In this document: piece by piece, positions 55,389 through 63,450 of the stretch
Position numbering within the stretch: the first letter of the stretch is position 1
How the letters are laid out: each line of letters opens with the position of its first letter
Assembly: GCA_965218865.1 (NCBI GenBank)
Contig: CBDCME010000004.1
Coordinates: 1-64,000, forward strand
Source of the DNA: CBDCME01 sp965218865
GTDB lineage: Bacteria; Pseudomonadota; Alphaproteobacteria; JAAXGF01
Reading direction: 5' to 3'
DNA: 64,000 bases
Program-made: the position numbers and the translations under genes
The notes under the pieces: generated by a model
Seen by the model: only the letters and a program-made list of their open reading frames with translations
Database searches by the model: none
What the model was told of the DNA's origin: nothing

Positions 55389-55824
55389 GCGCCGGCGCCT
55401 GGTCTTCGTCCTCACCGGCATGGCCGTTCTGGGGGCCTCGGCGCTGCTCGTGTTGACCGCCTTCGAGGACAATCTCGTGTTTTTCTACAGTCCCACCGAC
55501 ATCGGCGAAAAGGGCATCCCCGAGGGTCGCCGCTTCCGTCTCGGCGGCCTGGTCGAGGAAAACAGCCTCAAACGCTTGCCCGACGGCGTCTCGGTGGCCT
55601 TCCGGGTCACCGACTTGTCCTCCAGCATCGACGTGACCTATAAGGGGCTGCTTCCGGATTTGTTCCGCGAGGGACAGGGGGTGGTCGCCGAGGGCCATCT
55701 CACCGATGGAGGCGTTTTCGAGGCCGCCGAGGTTCTCGCCAAACACGACGAGAACTACATGCCACCAGAGGTCGCCGATGCACTCAAGGCATCGGGTTAC
55801 TGGAACGAGGGGGAAGCGAATTGA
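55378..55824 (+). CDS. ccmE: Cytochrome c-type biogenesis heme chaperone CcmE
   Basis: A 148-aa protein with an N-terminal membrane anchor (LVFVLTGMAVLGASALLVL) and a periplasmic OB-fold domain (VFFYSPTDIGEKG, FRLGGLVEENSL, VAEGHLTDGGVFEA). The heme-attachment His is in the motif LAKHDENYMPPE (H-x3-Y). ATG 55378 overlaps ccmD. Confidence 0.95.
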   Translation: MTRKRRRLVFVLTGMAVLGASALLVLTAFEDNLVFFYSPTDIGEKGIPEGRRFRLGGLVEENSLKRLPDGVSVAFRVTDLSSSIDVTYKGLLPDLFREGQGVVAEGHLTDGGVFEAAEVLAKHDENYMPPEVADALKASGYWNEGEAN

Positions 55825-57818
55825 TTCCCGAAATCGGACATTACGCCTTGATCCTGGCGCTCTTCGTCGCCGTGACCCAGGGAACCCTGCCGCTGATCGG
55901 CGCCTGGCGCGGCGACGCCGACTGGATGGCCTTGGCCCGGCCCGCGAGCGTGGCCCAGTTTCTCTTCATCGCGATCGCTTTTTGCTGCCTCATGTACGCC
56001 TACGTGATGTCCGACTTCAGCGTCGCCAACGTGGCCCAGAATTCCCACACGGCGAAGCCGCTGATGTACAAGATCTCGGGTGTGTGGGGCAATCACGAGG
56101 GCTCGCTCTTGCTGTGGGTCCTGATCCTCGCGATCTATGGCTTGGCGGTCAGCCTCTTCGGGACCAATTTGCCGCCGGCCCTGAGGGCCCGCGTCCTTGC
56201 CGTCCAGGCCTTGATCGCCGTAGGTTTCCTGGCATTTTCGGTGTTTACCTCCAATCCCTTCGAAAGGTTGGACCCGGCGCCGATCAACGGCAGCGATTTG
56301 AATCCCCTGCTTCAGGACCCGGGGCTGGCTTATCACCCGCCCTTCCTCTATCTCGGTTACGTGGGCTTTTCGATGGCCTTCTCGTTCGCCATCGCGGCCC
56401 TGCTCGAAGGCCGGGTCGACGCCGCCTGGGCCCGCTGGGTCCGGCCCTGGACGCTCACCGCCTGGTGCTTCCTCACGATCGGCATCGCCATGGGCAGCTG
56501 GTGGGCCTATTACGAGCTCGGCTGGGGCGGCTTCTGGTTCTGGGATCCGGTCGAGAACGCCTCCTTCATGCCCTGGCTCGCGGGCACGGCGCTTCTGCAT
56601 TCGGCCATCGTTTGCGAACGGCGCGACGCCTTGAAGAGTTGGACGATCCTGCTCGCCATCCTGACCTTTTCCCTCTCTCTGTTGGGGACCTTCCTGGTCC
56701 GCTCGGGAGTCCTTACCTCGGTTCATGCCTTCGCCACCGATCCGGCGCGCGGCGTTTTCATCCTCGCCTTCCTGGTCTTCGTGGTTGGCGGATCCCTGGT
56801 CCTCTACGCGATCCGCGCCGCGGCCATGAAAAGGGGCGGTCTGTTCGCCCCGATATCGCGGGAAGGCAGCTTGGTGATCAACAATCTCCTGTTGTCGACG
56901 GCGTGCGCCACGGTCTTTCTCGGCACCATGTATCCCCTCTTCCTCGACGCTCTCGGCGGGGACAAGGTTTCCGTCGGGGCCCCCTATTTCAACCGGACCT
57001 TCGGTCCCTTGATCATGCCGCTTTTGATATTGACCGCGATCGGTCCGATGATGTCGTGGAAACGCGCCGACCTGGCCGGTGTTCTCGGCCGCCTCAAGCT
57101 GGCCTTCGCCGCCGCCGCGGCGGTGGCGATCGCGACCTGGTCTCTGACCACCGGCGCCTCGCCCCTGCCGCCCCTGGGGATCGGAGTCGCGGCGTGGCTC
57201 GTCGCCGGCTCGCTCGTGGGTCTCGCCGGGCGGCTGAAGCTTTTCCGCCTGCCCCTGACCGAATCGTGGAAACGGGCCCGCCACCTGCCGCGAGGGGCCT
57301 ACGGCATGACCCTCGCCCACGCCGGCGTCGGCTTCGTCCTCGCCGGCGTCATTGCTTCGCAGACCTGGCAGGAAGAGGCGATCCAGCTCATGAACCGGGG
57401 CGATACCGTCACGGTTGGGGGTTACGATTTCACACTCCTCGACGTCCGCGAGCATCAGGGCCCCAACCACACCTCTAAGCGGGGTGAGTTCATCGTCACC
57501 GAGGGGGGCCGGCAGGTGGCGCGTCTGTTCCCCGAGAAGCGCCTGTATCCGGTCCAGAATCAGCCCACCACCGAAGCCGCGATCCACACCACCTGGGTCT
57601 CCGATCTCTACGTCGTCGTCGGCGACGAGAACCCGCACGAAGGCGGCGGCTGGAACACGCGAATTTATTTCAATCCGCTGGTTCCCTGGATCTGGATCGG
57701 CGGTATCGTGGTGATGATCGGCGGCGGCATAAGCCTGAGCGATCGGCGCCACCGGGTCGGGACGCCGAGGCGGGCGGCGGCACGCGGACTCGGGGCCGCG
57801 AAACCGGCGACGGCGTGA
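55821..57818 (+). CDS. ccmF: Cytochrome c heme lyase subunit CcmF
   Basis: A 665-aa polytopic membrane protein with the WWD motif region (GGFWFWDPVENASFMPWLAG), ISGVWGNHEGSLLLW, and the C-terminal WIWIGGIVVMIGGG. With CcmH and CcmI it ligates heme to apocytochrome c. The start is TTG 55821, overlapping the ccmE stop as TTGA. Confidence 0.96.
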   Translation: MIPEIGHYALILALFVAVTQGTLPLIGAWRGDADWMALARPASVAQFLFIAIAFCCLMYAYVMSDFSVANVAQNSHTAKPLMYKISGVWGNHEGSLLLWVLILAIYGLAVSLFGTNLPPALRARVLAVQALIAVGFLAFSVFTSNPFERLDPAPINGSDLNPLLQDPGLAYHPPFLYLGYVGFSMAFSFAIAALLEGRVDAAWARWVRPWTLTAWCFLTIGIAMGSWWAYYELGWGGFWFWDPVENASFMPWLAGTALLHSAIVCERRDALKSWTILLAILTFSLSLLGTFLVRSGVLTSVHAFATDPARGVFILAFLVFVVGGSLVLYAIRAAAMKRGGLFAPISREGSLVINNLLLSTACATVFLGTMYPLFLDALGGDKVSVGAPYFNRTFGPLIMPLLILTAIGPMMSWKRADLAGVLGRLKLAFAAAAAVAIATWSLTTGASPLPPLGIGVAAWLVAGSLVGLAGRLKLFRLPLTESWKRARHLPRGAYGMTLAHAGVGFVLAGVIASQTWQEEAIQLMNRGDTVTVGGYDFTLLDVREHQGPNHTSKRGEFIVTEGGRQVARLFPEKRLYPVQNQPTTEAAIHTTWVSDLYVVVGDENPHEGGGWNTRIYFNPLVPWIWIGGIVVMIGGGISLSDRRHRVGTPRRAAARGLGAAKPATA

Positions 57819-58375
57819 GCGGCACGGTGGGCGAAGTGTCGGCGCTGGCGCGTCTCCGCTACATTCTGCCGGTCGCCGTCTTCGCGATCGTCGCCGTCGC
57901 TCTCGGGGTCGGACTGACCCTCGATCCCGGCAAGGTCCCCTCGGCGCTGATCGACAAGCCGGTACCCGAGTTCGAGCTGCCGCCGGTGATGGGCGAAGGC
58001 GAGGGTCTGGGGCACGGCGATCTCAGGGGGCAGGTCACCCTGGTGAACTTCTTTGCCTCCTGGTGCGTCTCCTGCCGGGTCGAGCACCCCCTCTTGAACC
58101 GGCTCAACGCCGAAGGAATCGTTCCCGTCTACGGCATCAACTACAAGGACAAGCCGGCCGCGGCCTTGCGCTGGCTCGAGGAATTGGGCGATCCCTACCG
58201 ACGCAAGGGGGCCGACGCCTCGGGCCGGGTTGGCATTGACTGGGGCGTGTATGGTCTGCCCGAATCCTATCTGGTCGATCGCGACGGCCGCATCGTCTAC
58301 AAGCACGTCGGCCCCATCCTGCCCAAGGATTTCAAAGACACCATCCTGCCCCTGATCGAGAGATTGCGCGGATGA
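57815..58375 (+). CDS. ccmG: Thiol:disulfide oxidoreductase CcmG/DsbE
   Basis: A 186-aa membrane-anchored periplasmic thioredoxin. After an N-terminal helix it contains LVNFFASWCVSCRVEHP (CVSC active site) and GVYGLPESYLVDRDGRIVY with the cis-Pro region. It reduces the CxxCH motif of apocytochrome c. The start is GTG 57815, overlapping ccmF by 4 bp. Confidence 0.96.
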   Translation: MSGTVGEVSALARLRYILPVAVFAIVAVALGVGLTLDPGKVPSALIDKPVPEFELPPVMGEGEGLGHGDLRGQVTLVNFFASWCVSCRVEHPLLNRLNAEGIVPVYGINYKDKPAAALRWLEELGDPYRRKGADASGRVGIDWGVYGLPESYLVDRDGRIVYKHVGPILPKDFKDTILPLIERLRG

Positions 58376-58839
58376 GGGTCGTCGTCCTGTTGGCTCTCCT
58401 GGGCCTAGGCGTTTCGGCGTGGGGCGCCGCGTACGCGATCGGCGCCGGAGAGGCCCTCTCGGATCCGGCGCTCGAGGCCCGCGCCCGCGCCATCGGCAAG
58501 GAACTGCGCTGCCTGGTGTGTCAAAACCAGTCGATCGACGATTCCGACGCCGACCTGGCCAAGGACCTGCGGCGCATCGTCCGCGAGCGACTCTCGGACG
58601 GCGATAGCGACGAGGCGGTCAAGGCTTACGTCGTCGCCCGTTACGGCGACTTCGTTCTGCTCAAGCCGCCGTTCAAGCCGGCGACCTTCGCGCTGTGGCT
58701 CGGACCGGCGATTCTGCTCGTCCTCGGCGCCGCCGGCGTCGGCGTCTATTTGCGCCGCCAGGGCGGCAGCGCGGTCGCGGCGGAGGCCTTGACCGCGGCG
58801 GACCGCGAACGGCTCGACAACCTGCTCGACAACCGCTGA
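58372..58839 (+). CDS. ccmH: Cytochrome c-type biogenesis protein CcmH
   Basis: A 155-aa protein with a signal peptide, the redox motif ELRCLVCQNQSIDDSDADLA, and a C-terminal transmembrane helix. It acts with CcmG in keeping apocytochrome thiols reduced. ATG 58372 overlaps the ccmG stop. Confidence 0.96.
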   Translation: MRVVVLLALLGLGVSAWGAAYAIGAGEALSDPALEARARAIGKELRCLVCQNQSIDDSDADLAKDLRRIVRERLSDGDSDEAVKAYVVARYGDFVLLKPPFKPATFALWLGPAILLVLGAAGVGVYLRRQGGSAVAAEALTAADRERLDNLLDNR

Positions 58840-58842
58840 GCG

Positions 58843-59964
58843 ATGCTTCTATTCCTTATTCTCGGGGCGATGACCGCGACGGCGCTGGCCTTGCTGGTCC
58901 TGCCGCTCCTGCGCCAACGGGGGCGGACCGCGCCCCGCTCCGCGTATGATTTCGAAGTCTACCGGGACCAGTTGCGGGAGCTCGAGGCCGATAAGGCCAG
59001 CGGCTTGATCAGCTCGGCGCAAGCGGAATCGGCCCGGACCGAGATCGAGCGCCGTATCCTATCCACCGCGTCGCCGGGATCGGACGATTCCCAGGCCCAA
59101 CAGGCGAGCGCCCAGTCGCGGCTTATCACCGCTTTCGTCGTCGCCGTGACGGTGCCGATCGCGAGCGGTAGCCTCTATCTGAAATTCGGCTCGCCGAAAA
59201 TCGGGGAAGGGGGCGCGGTGACCCAAAGCCGCATGGCCGAGGCCAATGCCCCGAGCAACGACGGGGGCGACATGGGGGAGATGATCGAAAAGCTTTCGGT
59301 CCGGCTTGAACGCGATCCCGACGACGTCGAGGGTTGGGTCCTGTTGTCGCGCTCCTATGCCTTTCAGCAGCGCACCGGCGACGCCATCGGGGCGATGCGG
59401 CGGGCGGTCGAGGCTTCGGGCGGACACCCGGACCTCCTTACCGAACTCGGGGCCATGATGGTCAACGCGGCCCAGGGCAGGGTCAGCGCCGAGGCGGCCA
59501 GTCTCTTCGACCAGGCGGTGGCGAAGGTACCCGATCACCCGATGGCGCGCTATTTCGTCGGCCTTAACAAGGCGCAGGGCGGGGCCGGGCAGGAGGCCCT
59601 CGACATCTGGCTGGACCTGGTCCAAACGGCGCCCGCGGACGCCGCCTGGTTACCGGGCGTGCGCGAACAGGTCGCGCGCCTGGCCTCCGAACTCGGAGTC
59701 GACGTCGGCGAGGCGCTCCCGCGGATCGCGCCGGCACCGGCTGCCGCCCCGGGACCGACGGCGGAGGATATGGCCGCCGCGGCCGAAATGTCCGCCGGCG
59801 ACCGTAATGCGATGATCCGCAGCATGGTCGATCGCCTGGCCCAAAAACTCGAGGAAAATCCCAACGACGCCGACGGCTGGCGCCGGCTCGCCCGTGCCTA
59901 CCAGGTGCTGGGCGAAACCGAAAAGGCCCGAGCGGCCCTGGAACAAGCGAAGGCGCGGGAATAA
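58843..59964 (+). CDS. ccmI: Cytochrome c-type biogenesis protein CcmI
   Basis: A 373-aa protein. The N-terminal part has a membrane helix, the CcmI leader RSAYDFEVYRDQLRELEADK and a second helix near residue 95. The periplasmic part has TPR repeats (GWVLLSRSYAFQQRTGDAIG, GWRRLARAYQVLGETEKARA) that hold apocytochrome c. It starts 3 bp after ccmH and ends the operon. Confidence 0.95.
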   Translation: MLLFLILGAMTATALALLVLPLLRQRGRTAPRSAYDFEVYRDQLRELEADKASGLISSAQAESARTEIERRILSTASPGSDDSQAQQASAQSRLITAFVVAVTVPIASGSLYLKFGSPKIGEGGAVTQSRMAEANAPSNDGGDMGEMIEKLSVRLERDPDDVEGWVLLSRSYAFQQRTGDAIGAMRRAVEASGGHPDLLTELGAMMVNAAQGRVSAEAASLFDQAVAKVPDHPMARYFVGLNKAQGGAGQEALDIWLDLVQTAPADAAWLPGVREQVARLASELGVDVGEALPRIAPAPAAAPGPTAEDMAAAAEMSAGDRNAMIRSMVDRLAQKLEENPNDADGWRRLARAYQVLGETEKARAALEQAKARE

Positions 59965-60090
59965 GGTTGTTACAGGGCTAGGGGGGCGCCTCGGTTCCCC
60001 GTCACGGCGCTTCTCCTCGGCCGCGCGGTCTGATAGGACAATCGCCCTGCCACGGGCCAATTCACGGCGATGTCATTAAGGGAGGAAAGC

Positions 60091-60591
60091 GTGGTAGCGT
60101 TTCGAACGGCATTCGCCGGACTTATGTTCGCGAGCTTCGCCTGGTATTCCGGCCCCCCGGCTCACGCCGGCGAGGGCCGCGACCTCAAGCTCGCGGGCGC
60201 TTTGATCGGACTGACCGAAAAGGAATTTCTCGCCGCGATCGAGGCCGACGGATTCCACTTCACACCCGACTGTGATCATGGATATTCCCGTTGGGCCAGA
60301 TGCATCGACAGCGCCCGGCTGGAGTCCTTCGCCTCTTATTTCGCCAAGCCGAGCGGCAAAATCCACACCATCTATCTGACCTATTTTCCCGACGTTCGGT
60401 ATCATCAGAGCCAGGACCAACTCTTCGTCTCCCTGGTCAAGGAATTCTTCGAACGCTACGGCGGCCCCGACGCCGTCGAGGAAGGCAAGATCACCTACTT
60501 CGGCGATCCCGCCACTTCCGACCCCAAGCTCGTCATCTCCTACTACCGCCACGAAATCATCGTCAGGCTTTCATCGAAAAGCGTCGAGTAA
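60091..60591 (+). CDS. Secreted hypothetical protein (166 aa)
   Basis: GTG 60091 has a strong ribosome site (AGGGAGGAAAGC), preferred over ATG 60070. A signal peptide ends near GPPAHA. The mature part has two Cys (FTPDCDHGYSRWARCIDS) likely forming a disulfide, and IYLTYFPDVRYHQSQDQLF, FFERYGGPDAVEEGKITYFG. No family was recognised. It follows the ccm operon by 126 bp and may be transcribed with it. Confidence 0.7.
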   Translation: MVAFRTAFAGLMFASFAWYSGPPAHAGEGRDLKLAGALIGLTEKEFLAAIEADGFHFTPDCDHGYSRWARCIDSARLESFASYFAKPSGKIHTIYLTYFPDVRYHQSQDQLFVSLVKEFFERYGGPDAVEEGKITYFGDPATSDPKLVISYYRHEIIVRLSSKSVE

Positions 60592-60699
60592 GGGCCTCAC
60601 CCGATAGCCCCCACCGCCAGCCGGTCGACGCCAGTGACGATCCTTCTACAATGGTTGCAACTAGGACGGACTCCGCGGAACTACCGCCCCCTCGTCGTC

Positions 60700-60716
60700 C
60701 TCGGACTTGATCCGAG
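60700..60716. repeat. Short palindrome of the GGACTTGATCC type
   Basis: CTCGGACTTGATCCGAG forms a 6-bp stem with a 5-base loop. The core is a dispersed palindromic motif common in alphaproteobacterial intergenic DNA. The surrounding 60592-60876 holds no recognisable gene. Confidence 0.6.
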
Positions 60717-60876
60717 AACCCAGCTCAACCCGATCAACCAAGCTCGGCGCCGGCGGCAAGAAAATAGGGTGACCCCACGAGTCTCGCCCGTTGGTCGTCC
60801 GAGCGTTTCGGAAGAGGACCCAGAAAACCCCGCGCCGCGAAATCGAACTGGCCCGCGGGCGGGCCGAGGAGGTGAA

Positions 60877-61180
60877 ATGAGCAAACAGCGCTACAAGAGT
60901 ATGGATGATCTCTTCGCCGAGTGGCGCAAGAACCCGCGCTATGTCGCCGAACGCCCTGGGGGAAGAGTTTACCCTGGCGGCGGCCGTGACCGCGGCACGG
61001 TCCCATGCCGGTCTCACGCAAGCAGAGCTGGCCGCCCGCATGGGCACGACCCAAAGCGTGATCGCCCGCCTCGAAGGCGGCAAAAGCAAACCCTCGACCA
61101 CCACCCTGGAGAAGCTCGCCCGCGCAACAGGCACCCGCCTCAAAATCCCATTCGAACCGGCTGACACGCAGGCGACTTAG
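60877..61180 (+). pseudogene. XRE-family (HigA-like) antitoxin, frameshifted
   Basis: ATG 60877 has an excellent ribosome site (GAGGAGGTGAA) and starts MSKQRYKSMDDLFAEWRKNP, the N-terminus of HigA-type antitoxins. Near 60955 a deletion changes the frame, which resumes ALGEEFTLAAAVTAARSHAG and the helix-turn-helix LTQAELAARMGTTQSVIARL. No toxin gene precedes it. Probably an orphan, non-functional remnant. Confidence 0.75.
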
Positions 61181-61430
61181 GAGAAGAGGGTACGGCCTGG
61201 GAAGGAATAGCGCACCACGTCAGTGCGGTCCCTCTTGATCGAAGGGCGCGACTCCAAAGACCTGGCTCGGAATGCCATTGGCCCCCGATCTTGCTCGATC
61301 AAGAGGTCTGGAACAAAAGATCAAACGCATCGCTTGAAGGGAGCCTTTCGGCCCGGGTCAAAACCGCCTCGCAAGCGTCCGCTAGTGCACCGGCGCATTC
61401 ACTTCGTTCACGCCCCCGTGCACCAGGCCT

Positions 61431-61491
61431 TTGTCGATGCATCAACTTTCCAAACTTCGGCTGTCGCCTCCGTTTGGGTCGATACACTAGG
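61431..61491. repeat. 61-bp inverted repeat, left copy
   Basis: Matches the complement of 62215-62275 at 59 of 61 positions, from TTGTCGATGCATC to GATACACTAGG. The pair brackets the cupredoxin gene and a palindromic repeat. It could be the terminal repeats of an undescribed small transposon, or two opposite copies of one IS end. No gene is seen between 61181 and this repeat. Confidence 0.88.
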
Positions 61492-61537
61492 TTTTCCGGG
61501 GATCCTCGGTTACCATGGGAGTCGCGGGTTTTCCCGT

Positions 61538-61660
61538 TCGAAAACTCGCGGCACCGGCCCTCTCCCCCTCCCGGCCACCCACGAGAGTATGCTGATATGG
61601 GTGGCCGGGAAGGGGAGAGGGACAGACGCAAAAAATGCGCGGACGCGCATTATCGAAGAG
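61538..61660. repeat. Palindromic repeat element, copy at 61.6 kb (inverted)
   Basis: The same unit as at 47916-48043 in reverse orientation: GAAAACTCGCGGCACCGG, large stem CCGGCCCTCTCC ... GGGGAGAGGG around the loop CGAGAGTATGCTGATA, then the small ATGCGCGGACGCGCAT hairpin (61635-61650). It lies just upstream of the cupredoxin gene and may influence its transcript. Confidence 0.75.
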
Positions 61661-61683
61661 ACACTAAAGAGGAGCAAAATATC

Positions 61684-62154
61684 ATGCGGCGCCATGTGAT
61701 CGTGGGCCTGACCGTAATTTTCGCCGGATTCGCCGTGGTGACGGCGGGCTTCTCGGCCGGAAATCTTGCCAAGCAAGAGCCCATCGAGGTGCGGGTCGCG
61801 CTCGGAACCAAGGCCGGCGATTTCGTTTTCACACCCGACAATCTTACCTTCGTGACGGGCAAGCTCTACAAGCTCGTTGTCACGAACCCCAGCCAGATGA
61901 AGCACTACTTCACCTCCCAAGGACTGGCCGCCAAGGTGTACACACGGAAAGTCCAGGTCGTGGACGGCGGGCGTACGATGGCCGAGATCAAGGGCGCGAT
62001 TCGCGAGATCGAGGTTTACGCGGGGGCTACGGCGGAATGGTGGTTCGTCCCGGTCGCGACAGGCAAGCTTGACGACCTTCACTGCCACATCAAGGACGAC
62101 GACGGCCAAACCCACGCCGAAAAGGGCATGACCGGCACGATCGTGATCGAATAG
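61684..62154 (+). CDS. Cupredoxin-like periplasmic copper protein
   Basis: A 156-aa protein with a signal peptide or anchor (VIVGLTVIFAGFAVVTAGFS). The mature domain has a plastocyanin/azurin-like pattern: FTPDNLTFVTGKLYKLVV, first His ligand in SQMKHYFTS, then DLHCHIKDDDGQTHAEKGM giving Cys, His and Met of a type 1 copper site. It likely carries electrons or binds copper in the periplasm. A ribosome site GAGGAG precedes ATG 61684. The gene is the only one inside the 61-bp inverted repeats. Confidence 0.82.
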   Translation: MRRHVIVGLTVIFAGFAVVTAGFSAGNLAKQEPIEVRVALGTKAGDFVFTPDNLTFVTGKLYKLVVTNPSQMKHYFTSQGLAAKVYTRKVQVVDGGRTMAEIKGAIREIEVYAGATAEWWFVPVATGKLDDLHCHIKDDDGQTHAEKGMTGTIVIE

Positions 62155-62214
62155 CGTCCTCCCCGATCAGGGTCTCGCCTAGGGACTTGCCGTGGCGATG
62201 GTCTCTGTGGGCTT

Positions 62215-62275
62215 CCTAGTGCATCGACCCAAACGGAGGCGACAGCCGAAGTTTGGAAAGTTGATGCATCAACAA
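62215..62275. repeat. 61-bp inverted repeat, right copy
   Basis: Inverted partner of 61431-61491 (59 of 61 positions). Its outer edge is about 10 bp from IS630 copy 3, so any target duplication on this side has been disturbed. Confidence 0.88.
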
Positions 62276-62284
62276 GGGCTTATA

Positions 62285-63447
62285 CCAACCGCCCTTAACA
62301 TTGACTTGTGCGATCCCACGCTCTGAGGCCGATGGACATGATCTTCCAAGGTTGGTCGGTCAGGTTGTTCCAGGCTTGGCAAGAGGCCTCGACGATGGCT
62401 TCATAGGAGTCGCAGACACGATTGGAGAGCCAGTTCTGGCGGAGGTATTGCCAGACATTTTCGGCGGGATTGAGCTCCGGGGACTTGGGTGGCAAAGGCA
62501 CGAGGGAGATGTTCTCCGGGATGCCGAGTTTGGCAGTGGTGTGCCATGCGGCTTGGTCGAGCAGCACGACGGCATGGGCGTTTGGGGCAACGGCCCGGCT
62601 GATTTCCTCGAGATGCAGGTCCATGGCTTCAGTATTGGCGCGCGGCATGACCAGCGCCGCGCCCTCACCGCGCTCGGGGCAGATGGCGCCGAAGAGATAC
62701 GCCGAAGAGGTCCGTAGGTCCTTGACCTGGCGCGGGCGCGATCCCTTTGGGGCCCACTGGCGCACCAGGCTGTTCTTCTGGCCGACGCGCATTTCATCTT
62801 GAAACCAAACCTCGATGGGCGTGTCCGGTGGCTGTGCCGCTACGATTTTCGCCAAGTGTTCGGGAAAACTTTTTTTAAATTCCTCCTGTGCCCGCGCATC
62901 CTGGCCGACGTGGCGCGGGCGCGCGGAAATATGCGAGAACCCGAGCGCGGCCAGCAGCTTGCCGACGCTCCGCTCGTGATAGTCCACGCCGAAGCGCGTT
63001 CGGATCAGTTGCTTGAGATCGATGCAGCGCCAGCGCACGACCCCATCCCGTTCGGGATCGGGACCGGCCTCGATAGCCCGCGAAAGCGCCGCCATTTGCG
63101 ACGGCGTCAACCGACGCAACGCCCCGTTCGGCTTGCGGTCGATCAGACCGGCCGGACCTCCCGCGTTGAACCGGTGAACCCAGTCCCGCAACGTCTGCCG
63201 ATCCATGCCGCCAATACCCGCCGCGCACGCTCGATCCATCCCATCGTAGATGGCCGCCATCGACAAAAGCCGTCGCGCCTGGTTCCCATCATCGCTCCGT
63301 GCCGCAAGAACACGGACTCTTTCAGCATCAAAGTCGTTTCGCAAAGGAATCGTTGGCATTGAACACACTCCCTTGTTGCCAACAACCTTGAATCACACAA
63401 AACCTAGCGTGTAAACCTTTGCGCGAGTCAAACTCTAGGGCGGTTGG
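62285..63447 (-). mobile_element. IS630-family insertion sequence, copy 3
   Basis: A 1163-bp element, one base shorter than the other two, with ends CCAACCGCCC / GGGCGGTTGG and flanking TA (62283-62284, 63448-63449). The missing base is in the A run (seven residues, complement of 62870-62876), which makes the transposase a single open frame. It lies directly against the 3' end of an IS5 element. Confidence 0.93.
62295..63359 (-). CDS. IS630-family transposase, copy 3 (uninterrupted)
   Basis: A 354-aa transposase from ATG 63359 (357 aa from GTG 63368): helix-turn-helix region (TLRDWVHRFNAGGPAGLIDR), linker EEFKKSFPEHLAKI across the A7 run, and DDE_3 domain with WFQDEMR, LLDQAAWHT and NPAENVW. 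Being in one frame, it should make full-length enzyme constitutively and could mobilise the two A8 copies in trans. Confidence 0.93.
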   Translation of the reverse strand: MPTIPLRNDFDAERVRVLAARSDDGNQARRLLSMAAIYDGMDRACAAGIGGMDRQTLRDWVHRFNAGGPAGLIDRKPNGALRRLTPSQMAALSRAIEAGPDPERDGVVRWRCIDLKQLIRTRFGVDYHERSVGKLLAALGFSHISARPRHVGQDARAQEEFKKSFPEHLAKIVAAQPPDTPIEVWFQDEMRVGQKNSLVRQWAPKGSRPRQVKDLRTSSAYLFGAICPERGEGAALVMPRANTEAMDLHLEEISRAVAPNAHAVVLLDQAAWHTTAKLGIPENISLVPLPPKSPELNPAENVWQYLRQNWLSNRVCDSYEAIVEASCQAWNNLTDQPWKIMSIGLRAWDRTSQC

Positions 63448-63450
63448 TAT

